64,000 bases of DNA from contig NZ_RQRT01000014.1 in the NCBI RefSeq assembly GCF_004335005.1, positions 1-64,000 on the forward strand, read 5' to 3'. The notes below the pieces were generated by a model. It worked only from the letters and a program-made list of their open reading frames with translations, was not told where the DNA came from and did not search any database. Position numbers and translations under genes: made by a program. Shown piece after piece: positions 1 through 9,176 of this stretch (position 1 is its first letter; each line of letters begins with the position of its first letter). Source of the stretch: Paracoccus nototheniae. GTDB lineage: Bacteria; Pseudomonadota; Alphaproteobacteria; Rhodobacterales; Rhodobacteraceae.

Positions 1-61
1 CAACCCCGTCGCGCATCCCCCGCGCGGGCCGCGCCAAACCTCGCACCCCCTGGGGTCGCGG

Positions 62-1093
62 ATGACCCAATCCGATCCGGTCCTGCGCCCCGAGCAACAG
101 GAGGGCGACGGCGAGGATCGCGCGCTGCGCCCGCAGAACCTGTCCGAATTCGTCGGTCAGGCCGAGGCGCGCGCGAACCTCAAGGTGTTCATCGAAAGCG
201 CCAAGATGCGCGGCAAGGCGATGGACCATACGCTGTTCTTCGGCCCTCCGGGTCTGGGCAAGACCACGCTGGCGCAGATCATGGCGCGCGAACTGGGGGT
301 GAACTTCCGCATGACCTCGGGGCCGGTGATCGCGCGGGCGGGGGATCTGGCGGCGATCCTGACCAATCTCGAATCGCGCGACGTGCTGTTCATCGACGAG
401 ATTCACCGCATGAACCCGGCGGTCGAGGAAATCCTCTATCCCGCGATGGAGGATTTCGAACTGGATCTGGTGATCGGCGAAGGCCCCGCCGCCCGCACCG
501 TCCGGATCGAATTGCAGCCCTTTACGCTGGTCGGTGCCACCACCCGGTTGGGCCTGCTGACCACGCCCCTGCGCGACCGGTTCGGTATCCCGACCCGGCT
601 GCAATTCTATGAGATCCACGAGCTGGACCTGATCGTTCAGCGCGGCGCCCGCCTGCTGGGCATCAGCGCCGATCCCGAAGGCACGATGGAAATCGCCCGT
701 CGCGCCCGGGGCACGCCCCGCATCGCGGGCCGCCTGCTGCGCCGGGTCATCGATTTCGCGCTGGTCGAGGGCAATGGCCGCCTGACGCGCGAGATTGCCG
801 ATATCGCGCTGAACCGGCTTGGCGTCGACGATCTGGGGCTGGATGGGGCCGACCGGCGCTATCTGACGCTGATCGCGCAGCATTATGCGGGCGGGCCCGT
901 GGGGGTGGAAACCCTGTCCGCCGCCCTGTCCGAAAGTCGCGATGCCATCGAAGAGGTGATCGAGCCCTATCTGCTGCAACAGGGCCTGATCGCGCGCACC
1001 CCGCGCGGGCGGATGCTGACCCAGGGGGCGTGGCGGCATCTGGGGCTGGCCATGCCGGTGCCCGCCGGGCAGGCCAGTCTGTTCGACGGCTGA
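62..1093 (+). CDS. ruvB: Holliday junction branch migration ATPase RuvB
   Basis: RuvB is the hexameric AAA+ motor that drives branch migration of Holliday junctions together with RuvA and hands them to RuvC. The 343-residue product has the normal family length. Walker A GPPGLGKT lies at residues 61-68, Walker B FIDEIH near 110-115, and a sensor/arginine-finger stretch [18 protein letters not shown] follows; a winged-helix C-terminal domain begins around residue 265. The ATG overlaps a TGA in another frame (ATGA at 62-65), which suggests translational coupling to an upstream gene, expected to be ruvA, that lies mostly outside the window. Identification is firm. Confidence 0.97.
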   Translation: MTQSDPVLRPEQQEGDGEDRALRPQNLSEFVGQAEARANLKVFIESAKMRGKAMDHTLFFGPPGLGKTTLAQIMARELGVNFRMTSGPVIARAGDLAAILTNLESRDVLFIDEIHRMNPAVEEILYPAMEDFELDLVIGEGPAARTVRIELQPFTLVGATTRLGLLTTPLRDRFGIPTRLQFYEIHELDLIVQRGARLLGISADPEGTMEIARRARGTPRIAGRLLRRVIDFALVEGNGRLTREIADIALNRLGVDDLGLDGADRRYLTLIAQHYAGGPVGVETLSAALSESRDAIEEVIEPYLLQQGLIARTPRGRMLTQGAWRHLGLAMPVPAGQASLFDG

Positions 1094-1129
1094 TTGCACA
1101 GCGCGCAAATCCGTCCTAGCGTCCGCCGC

Positions 1130-1522
1130 ATGAGCCATGACCTGACCCTGCGTGTCTATTACGAGGACACCGACCTCGCCGGCATCGTCTATTATGCCAA
1201 CTATCTGAAATATATCGAACGCGGGCGGTCGGAATGGCTGCGCGCGCTTTGCATCGACCAGCTGGCGATGCAGCGCGAGACCGGCCATGTTTTTGCCGTG
1301 CGGCGGGTCGAGGCCGATTACCTGCGCCCGGCGCGTTTCGACGATCTGCTGGTCGTCAGGACCGCGTTGGCACAGGCCAGCCCGGCCCGGATCGTCGTCG
1401 ATCAGCAGGTCCGGCGCGGCGATCAGCTGCTGTTTTCGGCCCGCGTGACCATCGCCTGCGTGGACGGGCAGGGGCGTCCGGTGCGCCTGCCGTCGCGCCT
1501 GCGGACCGCCATCGACGGCTGA
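1130..1522 (+). CDS. ybgC: Tol-Pal-associated acyl-CoA thioesterase YbgC
   Basis: Hot-dog fold thioesterase of the 4-hydroxybenzoyl-CoA thioesterase/YbgC type, the usual first gene of tol-pal clusters; it hydrolyses acyl-CoA in the cytoplasm and is thought to link phospholipid metabolism to the Tol system. The signature YEDTDLAGIVYYANY at about residues 11-25 carries the catalytic acidic residue. The frame is open from a TTG at 1094, but the ATG at 1130 gives a 130-residue protein that starts like its relatives (MSHDLTLRVYYEDTD), so I chose that start. It follows ruvB by 36 bases and precedes tolQ by 158 bases. Confidence 0.93.
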   Translation: MSHDLTLRVYYEDTDLAGIVYYANYLKYIERGRSEWLRALCIDQLAMQRETGHVFAVRRVEADYLRPARFDDLLVVRTALAQASPARIVVDQQVRRGDQLLFSARVTIACVDGQGRPVRLPSRLRTAIDG

Positions 1523-1680
1523 CACGGGCCTCTGATTGCGTCGGATCGGCTGCGCATTGCAGAAAAGTGACGCCATTGTGTTGCCGTGGGGGATGAAACC
1601 CGTATCAGGAACAGGATAATAGGCCGCAACGTCGGGTTGTCGAACAGACAGTCCCGGCCCCTGATGATAAGGCAGAAAAG
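1523..1680 (+). promoter_or_regulatory. ybgC-tolQ intergenic region, likely tol promoter
   Basis: This 158-base gap is the longest break inside the ruvB-tol run and is less GC-rich than its surroundings. A purine-rich AAGGCAGAAAAG just before the tolQ ATG can serve as ribosome binding site. I could not pick a convincing -35/-10 pair; that a promoter for tolQRAB-pal lies here is inferred from the spacing only. Confidence 0.3.
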
Positions 1681-2373
<693 letters not shown>

Positions 2374-2376
2374 TCC

Positions 2377-2841
2377 ATGGCATCCTCGGTCGTCAAGCGC
2401 ACCAGCCGCAAGGGACGCCGGCGCAACATGCCGATGTCGGAAATCAACGTGACGCCGTTTGTGGACGTGATGCTGGTGCTGCTGATCATCTTCATGGTCG
2501 CGGCGCCGCTGATGACCGCAGGCGTGCCGCTGAACCTGCCCGAGACCGCCGCCAGCGCCGTGCCCACCGAACAGGAGGAACCGCTGGTCATCGCGGTCCC
2601 CGCCGAGGGGTCGATGCAGGTCATGGACCAGCCGGTTGCGGACGATCAGATGATCACCGCGTTGCGGGCCGTTCTGGCCGAACGCCAGACCGCGCGGGTG
2701 TTCCTGCGCGCCGACGGCGCCATTCCCTATTCCCGCGTGGTTCAGATCATGGGCGCGCTGAACGCGGCAGGCATCACCGATATCGTGCTGGTCACCGAGA
2801 CCGGCGGGCCGCGCATGGACGCGTCAGGCGAGGGCAACTGA
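2377..2841 (+). CDS. tolR: Tol-Pal proton channel subunit TolR (ExbD family)
   Basis: TolR is the partner of TolQ, with a short basic cytoplasmic N-terminus, one membrane helix (about residues 27-46) and a periplasmic domain. The motif INVTPFVDVMLVLLIIFM contains the conserved membrane aspartate (Asp30) needed for proton flow. At 154 residues it has the family length. It starts three bases after tolQ and ends three bases before tolA, so the three genes are clearly one operon. Confidence 0.95.
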   Translation: MASSVVKRTSRKGRRRNMPMSEINVTPFVDVMLVLLIIFMVAAPLMTAGVPLNLPETAASAVPTEQEEPLVIAVPAEGSMQVMDQPVADDQMITALRAVLAERQTARVFLRADGAIPYSRVVQIMGALNAAGITDIVLVTETGGPRMDASGEGN

Positions 2842-2844
2842 ACC

Positions 2845-4872
2845 ATGGATGACCGTGACGGGCGCATCGGCTATTGGATCTCGGGGGTGGCGCATGGGTC
2901 GCTGATTCTCTGGGCGATCCTGGGCGGCGCCCTGTTCCGGCCTCAGCCCGATCATCCGGTGCGCACCACGCAGGTCTCGACCGTCAGCGGCGCGGAATTC
3001 GAGGCGATGGCCGCTGCCGCGCGCGGGGCGGGGCCTGTGGGGGCCGATGCCACGGCGGTCGCCAGCCTGCCCGATCCGGTCGCACCGACCGAGGATGGCA
3101 CCGCCCGCCCGGTTTCGGCCATGCCGCCGCAGACCGGGGTCGCGGCGTCACTGACCCCGCCCGACGATGCCGAGGCCACGCCCGATCTGGGCGATTTCAC
3201 CCCTGCCGCGCCGGTCGATGTGGCCACCGATCTGCCATCGCCAAGCGAGAATCAGACCGCCAGCGCCGAGGTGTTCCCCGACCTTCCCGCAACCCCCGCT
3301 CAGCCCTTGGCCGAGGCTCAGCCCGCCCAGCCTGCGCAGCCCGCCCCGGATGCGGCGGCCGTGCCGGTCGCCCCGCGATCGGCCCTGGCGCTGGACAACT
3401 CGCCCCGCCCGCAGGACCGGCCCCCCGGTCTGGTCGAGGCGTTCAACGCCCGCGTGGCCGAAGCTGCCCGTGCCGAAGCTGCCGCCGAAGCACAGCGTCA
3501 GGCCGCCCTTGCTGCGGCAGAAGCCGAGGCGCAAGTGGCAGCCGAAGCCGCCGAAGCCCAGCAGCAGGCGGCCGCCGAGGCCGCCCGTCAGGCTGGCGCC
3601 GAGGCGCTCGCACAGCAGAATGCCGAAGCCGCAGAAGCTGTAGCCGCTGCCGAGCGTGACGCTGCCGCAGAGGCCCGCCGCGCCGCTGCTGCCGACGCCG
3701 ATCGCGAGGCCGAAGCCGCCCGTCAGGCTGAGGCCGCTGCCGCTGAAGCCGAGCGTCAGGCCGACGCCGATCGCGCGGCCGCTGAAGAGCGTCAGGCCGA
3801 AGAAGCGGAGGCCGATGCTGAACGGCAGGCCGAGGCAGAACGTCAGGCTGCTGCCGAAGCGCAAGCCGAGGCAGAGGCGGACCGCCGCGCCGCAGCCGAG
3901 GCTGAACGGCAGGCCGAAGCCGAACGGCAGGCGGCTGCCGAGGCCGAAGAGGCCCGTCGCGCCGCCGCAGCAGAGACGGAACGTCAGGCAGAAGCAGAGC
4001 GTCAGGCGGCTGCAGAAGCCGCAGCCGAAGAAGAACGCCGCGCAGCAGCCGCCGAGGCGGAACGTCAGGCCGAGTCGGAACGCCAAGCCGCAGCCGAGGC
4101 AGAACGTCAGGCCGAGGCCGAACGCCAAGCGGCTGCCGAAGCCGAACGTCAGGCCGAGACCGAACGCCAAGCTGCGGCGGATGCCGCCGCCGAGGCCGAC
4201 CGTCGCGCCGCAGCCGAGCAGGCCGCGCGCGAGGCCGCCGACCGGCAGGCGCTGGAGGATGCCTTGCGCGATGCGCAGGCCGGGGCCGGGGGGCAGGACA
4301 CGGCCTCGTCCGGCGATACGTTCGGCGGCGACACGCAGACGATCGAAGGCGGCAGCGGTGCCTCGGCGGGTCTGGACCCGCTGGCGGCGGCGCTGGCCGG
4401 GGCGATGGCAGGGACGGGGGCGGCTACCGATCCGGCCAACGATCCCGCTGGCCCGCCCGCCGACATGATGCAGCTGACCCCCGGCCCGATCGATTCGATC
4501 TCGGCCCGACCGCTGGATGACGTCACCTCGGGCCTGCCGATGGGTGAGCCGCTGACCTTTTCGGAACGCGAAGGGCTGCGCTTTGCCATCCAGAACTGCT
4601 GGAACATGGGCATGCTGAATGTCGAGGCTGCGCAGATGACCGTCTCGGTCGGGTTTTCCCTATCGCCCAACGGTGTGCCCGACGTGGAAAGCCTGCGCAT
4701 CGCGGGCTATCGCGGCGGCAGCGAATCCGCCGCTCAGCAGGCTTTCGAGGTCGCCCGTCGCGCCATCCTGATGTGCGGGCAGGCGGGCTTTGACCTTCCG
4801 GCGTCCAAATACGGACGCTGGCGCGATGTCGTCGTCGATTTTCGTCCCGATGGGATCGAGATCCCCCAATAG
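2845..4872 (+). CDS. tolA: Cell envelope integrity protein TolA with a very long Ala-rich coiled-coil linker
   Basis: TolA spans from the inner membrane to Pal/TolB at the outer membrane. A single membrane helix lies near residues 10-26, then a Pro/Ala-rich stretch, then roughly residues 205-475 are an almost pure Ala/Glu/Arg/Gln coiled coil built from variants of AEAERQAEAERQAAAEA. A compact C-terminal domain occupies about residues 570-675 and resembles the TonB/TolA fold. At 675 residues it is far longer than E. coli TolA (421). The repeat makes long mirror frames on the other strand, which are not genes. Its place between tolR and tolB supports the call although the sequence is low complexity. 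Confidence 0.9.
   Translation: MDDRDGRIGYWISGVAHGSLILWAILGGALFRPQPDHPVRTTQVSTVSGAEFEAMAAAARGAGPVGADATAVASLPDPVAPTEDGTARPVSAMPPQTGVAASLTPPDDAEATPDLGDFTPAAPVDVATDLPSPSENQTASAEVFPDLPATPAQPLAEAQPAQPAQPAPDAAAVPVAPRSALALDNSPRPQDRPPGLVEAFNARVAEAARAEAAAEAQRQAALAAAEAEAQVAAEAAEAQQQAAAEAARQAGAEALAQQNAEAAEAVAAAERDAAAEARRAAAADADREAEAARQAEAAAAEAERQADADRAAAEERQAEEAEADAERQAEAERQAAAEAQAEAEADRRAAAEAERQAEAERQAAAEAEEARRAAAAETERQAEAERQAAAEAAAEEERRAAAAEAERQAESERQAAAEAERQAEAERQAAAEAERQAETERQAAADAAAEADRRAAAEQAAREAADRQALEDALRDAQAGAGGQDTASSGDTFGGDTQTIEGGSGASAGLDPLAAALAGAMAGTGAATDPANDPAGPPADMMQLTPGPIDSISARPLDDVTSGLPMGEPLTFSEREGLRFAIQNCWNMGMLNVEAAQMTVSVGFSLSPNGVPDVESLRIAGYRGGSESAAQQAFEVARRAILMCGQAGFDLPASKYGRWRDVVVDFRPDGIEIPQ
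3440..4250 (+). repeat. Low-complexity degenerate repeat encoding the TolA coiled coil
   Basis: The DNA consists of short degenerate units built on GCCGAAGCC, CGTCAGGCC and GAGGCCGAA, which translate to Ala-Glu-Ala and Arg-Gln-Ala steps. The units are not exact tandem copies but are similar enough for slippage or recombination, so length may vary between strains. Confidence 0.7.
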
Positions 4873-4925
4873 GCCGCGGCGGGCCGCCCTTTGCCCGCTG
4901 CCGACACCAAGGATATGACCACGCC

Positions 4926-6281
4926 ATGTTCCGACCGCTGATCCTTGCCCCCGCCTTTCGTCTGGCGCCCGGCCTGCTTCTGGCCCCCGCTCTGTTTCTG
5001 GCGACAGCTCTGCTGCCCGCCGGTCCCGCCATGGCGCAGGACACCCCCCTGCGCATCGAGATCACCGATGGCGTCATCGAACCGATGTCCATCGCCATCC
5101 CCGCCTTTCACGGGGATGCCGAGATCGCGGCCCGGGTCCGGCAGGTGGTGGCCGACGATCTGACCGGAACGGGTCTGTTCCGCGAGATCCCCGCCGAGGC
5201 GCAGGTTGCGCGCAGCGGCAGCTTTTCCGAGGCCGTCAGCTATGAGGACTGGCGCGCCGTCGATGCGCAGGCGCTGGTGTCCGCCGAGGTGCGCCAGATG
5301 GGCGAGAACATCACCGTCCGGTTCCGGCTGTTCGACGTCGTGTCGGGCCAGCCGCAGGGCGACGGGATGCAGTTCGACGCGCGCGCGGGCGACTGGCGGC
5401 GTGCGGCGCATAAGATCGCCGATCAGATCTATGCCAGGCTGACCGGCGAGCGGCCCTATTTCGACAGCCGGGTGGCCTTTGTGCAGGAGGCCGGGCCGAA
5501 AAGCGCCCGGATCATGCGCATCGGGGTCATGGATTACGACGGCGCGAATATCTTGTGGATGACCGACAGCTCGTCGCTGGTGCTGGCGCCGAAATTCTCG
5601 CCCGACGGGCGGCAATTGCTGTTCACCAGCTATGACAGCGGCTTTCCGCAGGTGCAGCTGATGGATGTGGGCAGCGTCAGCGCCCGGCCCCTGACGCGGG
5701 ACGCCTCGACCATGGCCTTTGCGCCCTCTTTCAGCCCGGACGGGCGGCGGGTGGTCTATTCGCGCGAACAGGGTGGCAATACCGATCTGTGGCTGATGGA
5801 TGTGGCGACCGGGGCGCAGCGGCCCCTGACCGATTCGCCCGCCATCGACACCTCTCCGGGGTTCAGCCCGGACGGGCAGCGGGTGGTCTTTGAAAGCGAC
5901 CGTTCGGGCACGCCGCAACTGTATATCATGGGGCTGGAGGGCGGCGAGCCCGTCCGCATCAGCTTTGGCGAGGGGCGCTATGGCACCCCCGCCTGGTCCC
6001 CCAAGGGCGACATGATCGCCTTTACCAAGCAGATCGGCGACCGGTTCCATATCGGCGTGATGCGCACCGACGGCTCGGCCGAGCGGATGCTGACCGAATC
6101 GTTTCTGGACGAGGGGCCGACATGGGCACCCAATGGGCGGGTGGTGATGTTCACGCGCGTCACTCCGGGCGGAAACGGCCAACCCCGGCTGCATTCGGTG
6201 GACATCACCGGGCGCAACATGCGACCCACTAACCTGGACTTTGCCGCCTCGGACCCCTCCTGGGGCCCCCTGATGCCCTGA
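4926..6281 (+). CDS. tolB: Tol-Pal periplasmic beta-propeller TolB
   Basis: Periplasmic protein that binds Pal and TolA. The 451-residue precursor starts with a hydrophobic signal peptide ending near AMAQ (about residue 38), followed by the N-terminal alpha/beta domain and a six-bladed propeller, seen as repeated SPDGR(Q/R)xxF/Y blocks (FSPDGRQLLFTS, FSPDGRRVVYSR, FSPDGQRVVFES, WSPKGDMIAFTK). It lies 53 bases after tolA and 37 before pal, matching the classical order. An AAGGA about twelve bases upstream is the probable ribosome binding site. Confidence 0.96.
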   Translation: MFRPLILAPAFRLAPGLLLAPALFLATALLPAGPAMAQDTPLRIEITDGVIEPMSIAIPAFHGDAEIAARVRQVVADDLTGTGLFREIPAEAQVARSGSFSEAVSYEDWRAVDAQALVSAEVRQMGENITVRFRLFDVVSGQPQGDGMQFDARAGDWRRAAHKIADQIYARLTGERPYFDSRVAFVQEAGPKSARIMRIGVMDYDGANILWMTDSSSLVLAPKFSPDGRQLLFTSYDSGFPQVQLMDVGSVSARPLTRDASTMAFAPSFSPDGRRVVYSREQGGNTDLWLMDVATGAQRPLTDSPAIDTSPGFSPDGQRVVFESDRSGTPQLYIMGLEGGEPVRISFGEGRYGTPAWSPKGDMIAFTKQIGDRFHIGVMRTDGSAERMLTESFLDEGPTWAPNGRVVMFTRVTPGGNGQPRLHSVDITGRNMRPTNLDFAASDPSWGPLMP

Positions 6282-6318
6282 CCCCGCCCGGGGTCCCCGA
6301 TGCCATGAGGATATGATG

Positions 6319-6987
6319 ATGAACGCCGCCAAGACGCCCGTCCTGCTGCCTGTGCTGCTGGGTGCCCTGCTGGCGCTGGCCGCCTGTGCCGCGCCCGCAC
6401 CGCCCCTGACGGCGCCGGTGGTCGATCCTTATGCCAGCACCGGAGGCGGAGCGGTGTTTCAGGGCGATCTGGCGGGCGGCGTGCTGGGCGCGCAGGCGAC
6501 GGCAGAGTATTTCCGCAGCGGGATCGGCGACACGGTGCGCTTTCCCGCCGACCAGACGACCCTGACCCCCGAGGCACGCGAGATCCTGACCCGTCAGGCG
6601 GGCTGGCTGGCGCAGCATGCGAATTTCACCGCCGTGGTGCAGGGCCATGCCGAAGAAACCGGCACCCGCGAATACAACCTTGCGCTTGGCGCCCGCCGGG
6701 CCAGCGCGGTGCAGGAATATCTGGTGGCCCAGGGCGTGGCCCCCGGCCGCATCCGCACCCTGTCCTTTGGCAAGGAACGCCCCGCTGCGACCTGTTCGGA
6801 CGAGGGATGCTATGCCCAGAACCGCCGGGCCGTGACCGTGGTGACGGAAACCGCCCCGTCGATGGTCATGGCGCCCGGCACGATGGCCACTGGCGCCACG
6901 ACGACGACCACGAATGCTCCGGGGGCGATGACGCCTGCGGCGTCGCCCGCTCCGGCTGTGGGCAGCCCGACCGGGATCGGCATGTGA
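6319..6987 (+). CDS. pal: Peptidoglycan-associated lipoprotein Pal
   Basis: Outer membrane lipoprotein with a lipobox LAAC (acylated Cys23 from this start) and an OmpA-like peptidoglycan-binding domain (about residues 70-175, including GHAEETGTREYNLALGARRA). Three ATGs stand in a row at 6313, 6316 and 6319; GAGG at 6307-6310 is best spaced for the last one. The C-terminus has a Thr/Ala/Pro/Met-rich tail of about 45 residues, TTTTT included, not present in enteric Pal and probably disordered. The stop overlaps the cpoB start by one base (TGATG). Confidence 0.93.
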   Translation: MNAAKTPVLLPVLLGALLALAACAAPAPPLTAPVVDPYASTGGGAVFQGDLAGGVLGAQATAEYFRSGIGDTVRFPADQTTLTPEAREILTRQAGWLAQHANFTAVVQGHAEETGTREYNLALGARRASAVQEYLVAQGVAPGRIRTLSFGKERPAATCSDEGCYAQNRRAVTVVTETAPSMVMAPGTMATGATTTTTNAPGAMTPAASPAPAVGSPTGIGM

Positions 6988-7895
6988 TGCGCCTTCTTCC
7001 GGCGATGATTGTTGCCATCGCGCTGCCCTTTGGCGCGCTGGCGCAGGCCGCGCCCGATGCGGCCACGCTGGCCGACATGCGCGCGCAGGTGACGCAGTTG
7101 CGGGGCCAGTTGCAGGGGCTGCGGGCCGAGCTGGTCGCTTCGGGGGCGGCGGGCTTTCAGGCGGCGGGCGGATCTGGTGCGATCGACCGCATGAACGCGA
7201 TGGAGGCGCAGCTGATGCGCCTGACGAACCAGACCGAACAGCTGCAGAACCGCGTCAACCGCATCGCGGGCGACAGCGAACGGCGCCTGTCCGATCTGGA
7301 ATTCCGGCTGTGCGAGGCCGATCCGTCCTGCGATCTGTCGGCGCTGACCGTGCCGCAGGCGCCTGCCGGTCTGACGCCGGAACTGGCGCCCTCGACCCCT
7401 GCCGCAGCGACAGGGGGGGCACCTGCCGCCACCGCCGCCGAACGCACCGATTTCGATGCCGCCCGCGCCGTCATGGACAGCGGCGATCACGCCCGCGCGG
7501 CGCAGATGTTCGCCGATGTGGCCGAGACCCATGCCGGGGGTCCGCTGACCGCCGAGGCGCTGTTCCTGCGCGGGCAGGCGCTGGATCTGGCGGGTGACCC
7601 CCGCGCCGCCGCCGCCGCCTGGCTGGAAGGGTTCGCCGCCGATCCCGATGGCGTGCTGGGGGGCGAAAGCCTGCTGGGCATCGCCCGCGTGATCGAGGGG
7701 CAGGGCGACGCCACCGCTGCCTGCCTGTATCTGGCCGAGATCCCCGCCCGCTTTCCCGGCAGCGCGCAGGCGACCGAGGCCGACAGCCGCATGACCCGCC
7801 TTGGGTGCGGGATCAGCGATCTGGGTGTGCTGGATCCGCTGCTGGACCCCAATATCGACCCCGAGGCGGCCGCCGATCTGGCCGAACATCAGTGA
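6987..7895 (+). CDS. cpoB: Cell division coordinator CpoB (YbgF)
   Basis: CpoB is a periplasmic protein that links the Tol system with septal peptidoglycan synthesis. The 302-residue product has a signal peptide (cleavage after GALAQA, about residue 21), an N-terminal coiled coil with QLRGQLQGLRAEL and LMRLTNQTEQLQNRVNRI (about 30-110), then tetratricopeptide repeats from about residue 150 (ARAVMDSGDHARAAQMF). ATG at 6987 overlaps the pal stop and has the expected signal peptide; the frame is open further upstream inside pal but that part is a shadow. It ends overlapping the GTG of tilS. Confidence 0.92.
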   Translation: MRLLPAMIVAIALPFGALAQAAPDAATLADMRAQVTQLRGQLQGLRAELVASGAAGFQAAGGSGAIDRMNAMEAQLMRLTNQTEQLQNRVNRIAGDSERRLSDLEFRLCEADPSCDLSALTVPQAPAGLTPELAPSTPAAATGGAPAATAAERTDFDAARAVMDSGDHARAAQMFADVAETHAGGPLTAEALFLRGQALDLAGDPRAAAAAWLEGFAADPDGVLGGESLLGIARVIEGQGDATAACLYLAEIPARFPGSAQATEADSRMTRLGCGISDLGVLDPLLDPNIDPEAAADLAEHQ

Positions 7896-9118
7896 CCCCC
7901 GATGCCGCCGCCCGCATCCGGGCCGCGCTGGACCGGCTGGCCGGTGATCTTCCCGCGCTTGGGCTGGCCGTATCGGGTGGCGGCGATTCGGTCGCGCTGA
8001 TGCATGTCGCCGCCGGATGGGCGCGCGGGCGCCGGGTCATGGTCGCCACCGTCGATCACGGCCTGCGCGACGGCAGCGCCGCCGAGGCCGAGGAGGTCGC
8101 CCGCGCCGCCCGGGCGCTTGGCCTGCCGCATGCGACGCTGCTGTGGCGGCGTGATACGCAGGCGGGCAATCTGATGGCGCAGGCCCGCGATGCGCGGCTG
8201 CGGCTGCTGTCGGGCTGGGCACAGCGCAATGCGCTGCCCGCCGTGGCCCTTGGCCATACCGCGAACGATCTGGCCGAGACGCTCGTGATGCGGCTGGCGC
8301 GCGGATCGGGGGTGGACGGGCTGTCCGCGATGGCGGACTGGCGCGACGCCTTTGACATGCGCTGGCTGCGCCCGGTGCTGGATGTGGGCCGGGCCGAGCT
8401 GCGCGACTGGCTGCGCACCCGTCAGATCGACTGGATCGACGATCCGACCAATGACAATGCCGATTACGACCGGGTCCGGGCCCGGCAGGCCATCGCCTCG
8501 CTTGGGTTGGATGTGGCCGGGCTTGCCCGGTCCGCCGCCCATATCGCCGAGGCGCGCGACGCGCTGGCCGATTACGCGGCGCTGGTGTCGAAAGAGGCCG
8601 AGGCCCGGCAGGGCAGCCTGACCCTGTCGCGGGCCGCCCTGCGCGAAGCCCCGCCCGAAATCCGGCGCCGCATTCTGGTGGCCGCCTGCCGGTGGGTGAC
8701 CGGCGCCGATTACCCGCCGCGCCGCGCGACGCTGACCCATGCGCTGGCGGCGGTGATGGCGCAGGGGCGGGTGACGATGGACGGGGCAATGATCTCTCCG
8801 ACCGCCACCGGGCTGCGGTTCACGCGCGAGGCGGCAGCCGCCCTGCGCAGCCCGCCCGCGACCGGCGCGATCTGGGACCGGCGCTGGCGGATCGAGGGGC
8901 TGGCCCCCGGCCAGCATGTCGCGGCCCTAGGTCCGGGGCCGTTGTCGCGATTGTCATGGCGCGATTCGGGCCTGTTGCGCGACGAGGCCGCAGCCAGCCC
9001 CGGCATCTGGCAGGGTCAGGCCCTGCTGGCTGCGCCGCTGCTGCGCGAGGCCCCCGAGTGGACCCTGCGACCCTTGCGTGCCGCGTCAGATTTCCGCAGG
9101 CTGGTGAAGGCGCATTGA
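7892..9118 (+). CDS. tilS: tRNA(Ile)-lysidine synthase TilS
   Basis: TilS converts C34 of the CAU-anticodon tRNA-Ile to lysidine with ATP and lysine. The PP-loop motif SGGGDS stands at residues 28-33 of this 408-residue protein, and the family motifs ATVDHGLR, LGHTANDLAET and DDPTNDN follow. I chose GTG 7892, which forms a GTGA overlap with the cpoB stop and places the PP-loop at the normal distance from the N-terminus. The C-terminal part after about residue 260 is weakly conserved, as in relatives. Confidence 0.93.
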   Translation: MTPDAAARIRAALDRLAGDLPALGLAVSGGGDSVALMHVAAGWARGRRVMVATVDHGLRDGSAAEAEEVARAARALGLPHATLLWRRDTQAGNLMAQARDARLRLLSGWAQRNALPAVALGHTANDLAETLVMRLARGSGVDGLSAMADWRDAFDMRWLRPVLDVGRAELRDWLRTRQIDWIDDPTNDNADYDRVRARQAIASLGLDVAGLARSAAHIAEARDALADYAALVSKEAEARQGSLTLSRAALREAPPEIRRRILVAACRWVTGADYPPRRATLTHALAAVMAQGRVTMDGAMISPTATGLRFTREAAAALRSPPATGAIWDRRWRIEGLAPGQHVAALGPGPLSRLSWRDSGLLRDEAAASPGIWQGQALLAAPLLREAPEWTLRPLRAASDFRRLVKAH

Positions 9119-9176
9119 ACCTGCGGCGATAATCCCTATTTTCACTTCAAACCCACTTCCGCCGGAGGACCCTTTT

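Noticed and set aside
1-65. End of an upstream gene, perhaps ruvA
   Set aside because: A frame is open from the window start to TGA 63-65, overlapping the ruvB ATG, but the 20 residues are Pro/Arg-rich and not recognisable as RuvA.
3148-4170. 340-codon open frame opposite tolA
   Set aside because: It is a mirror of the TolA repeat, rich in Gly, Leu and Phe repeats, with no start context.
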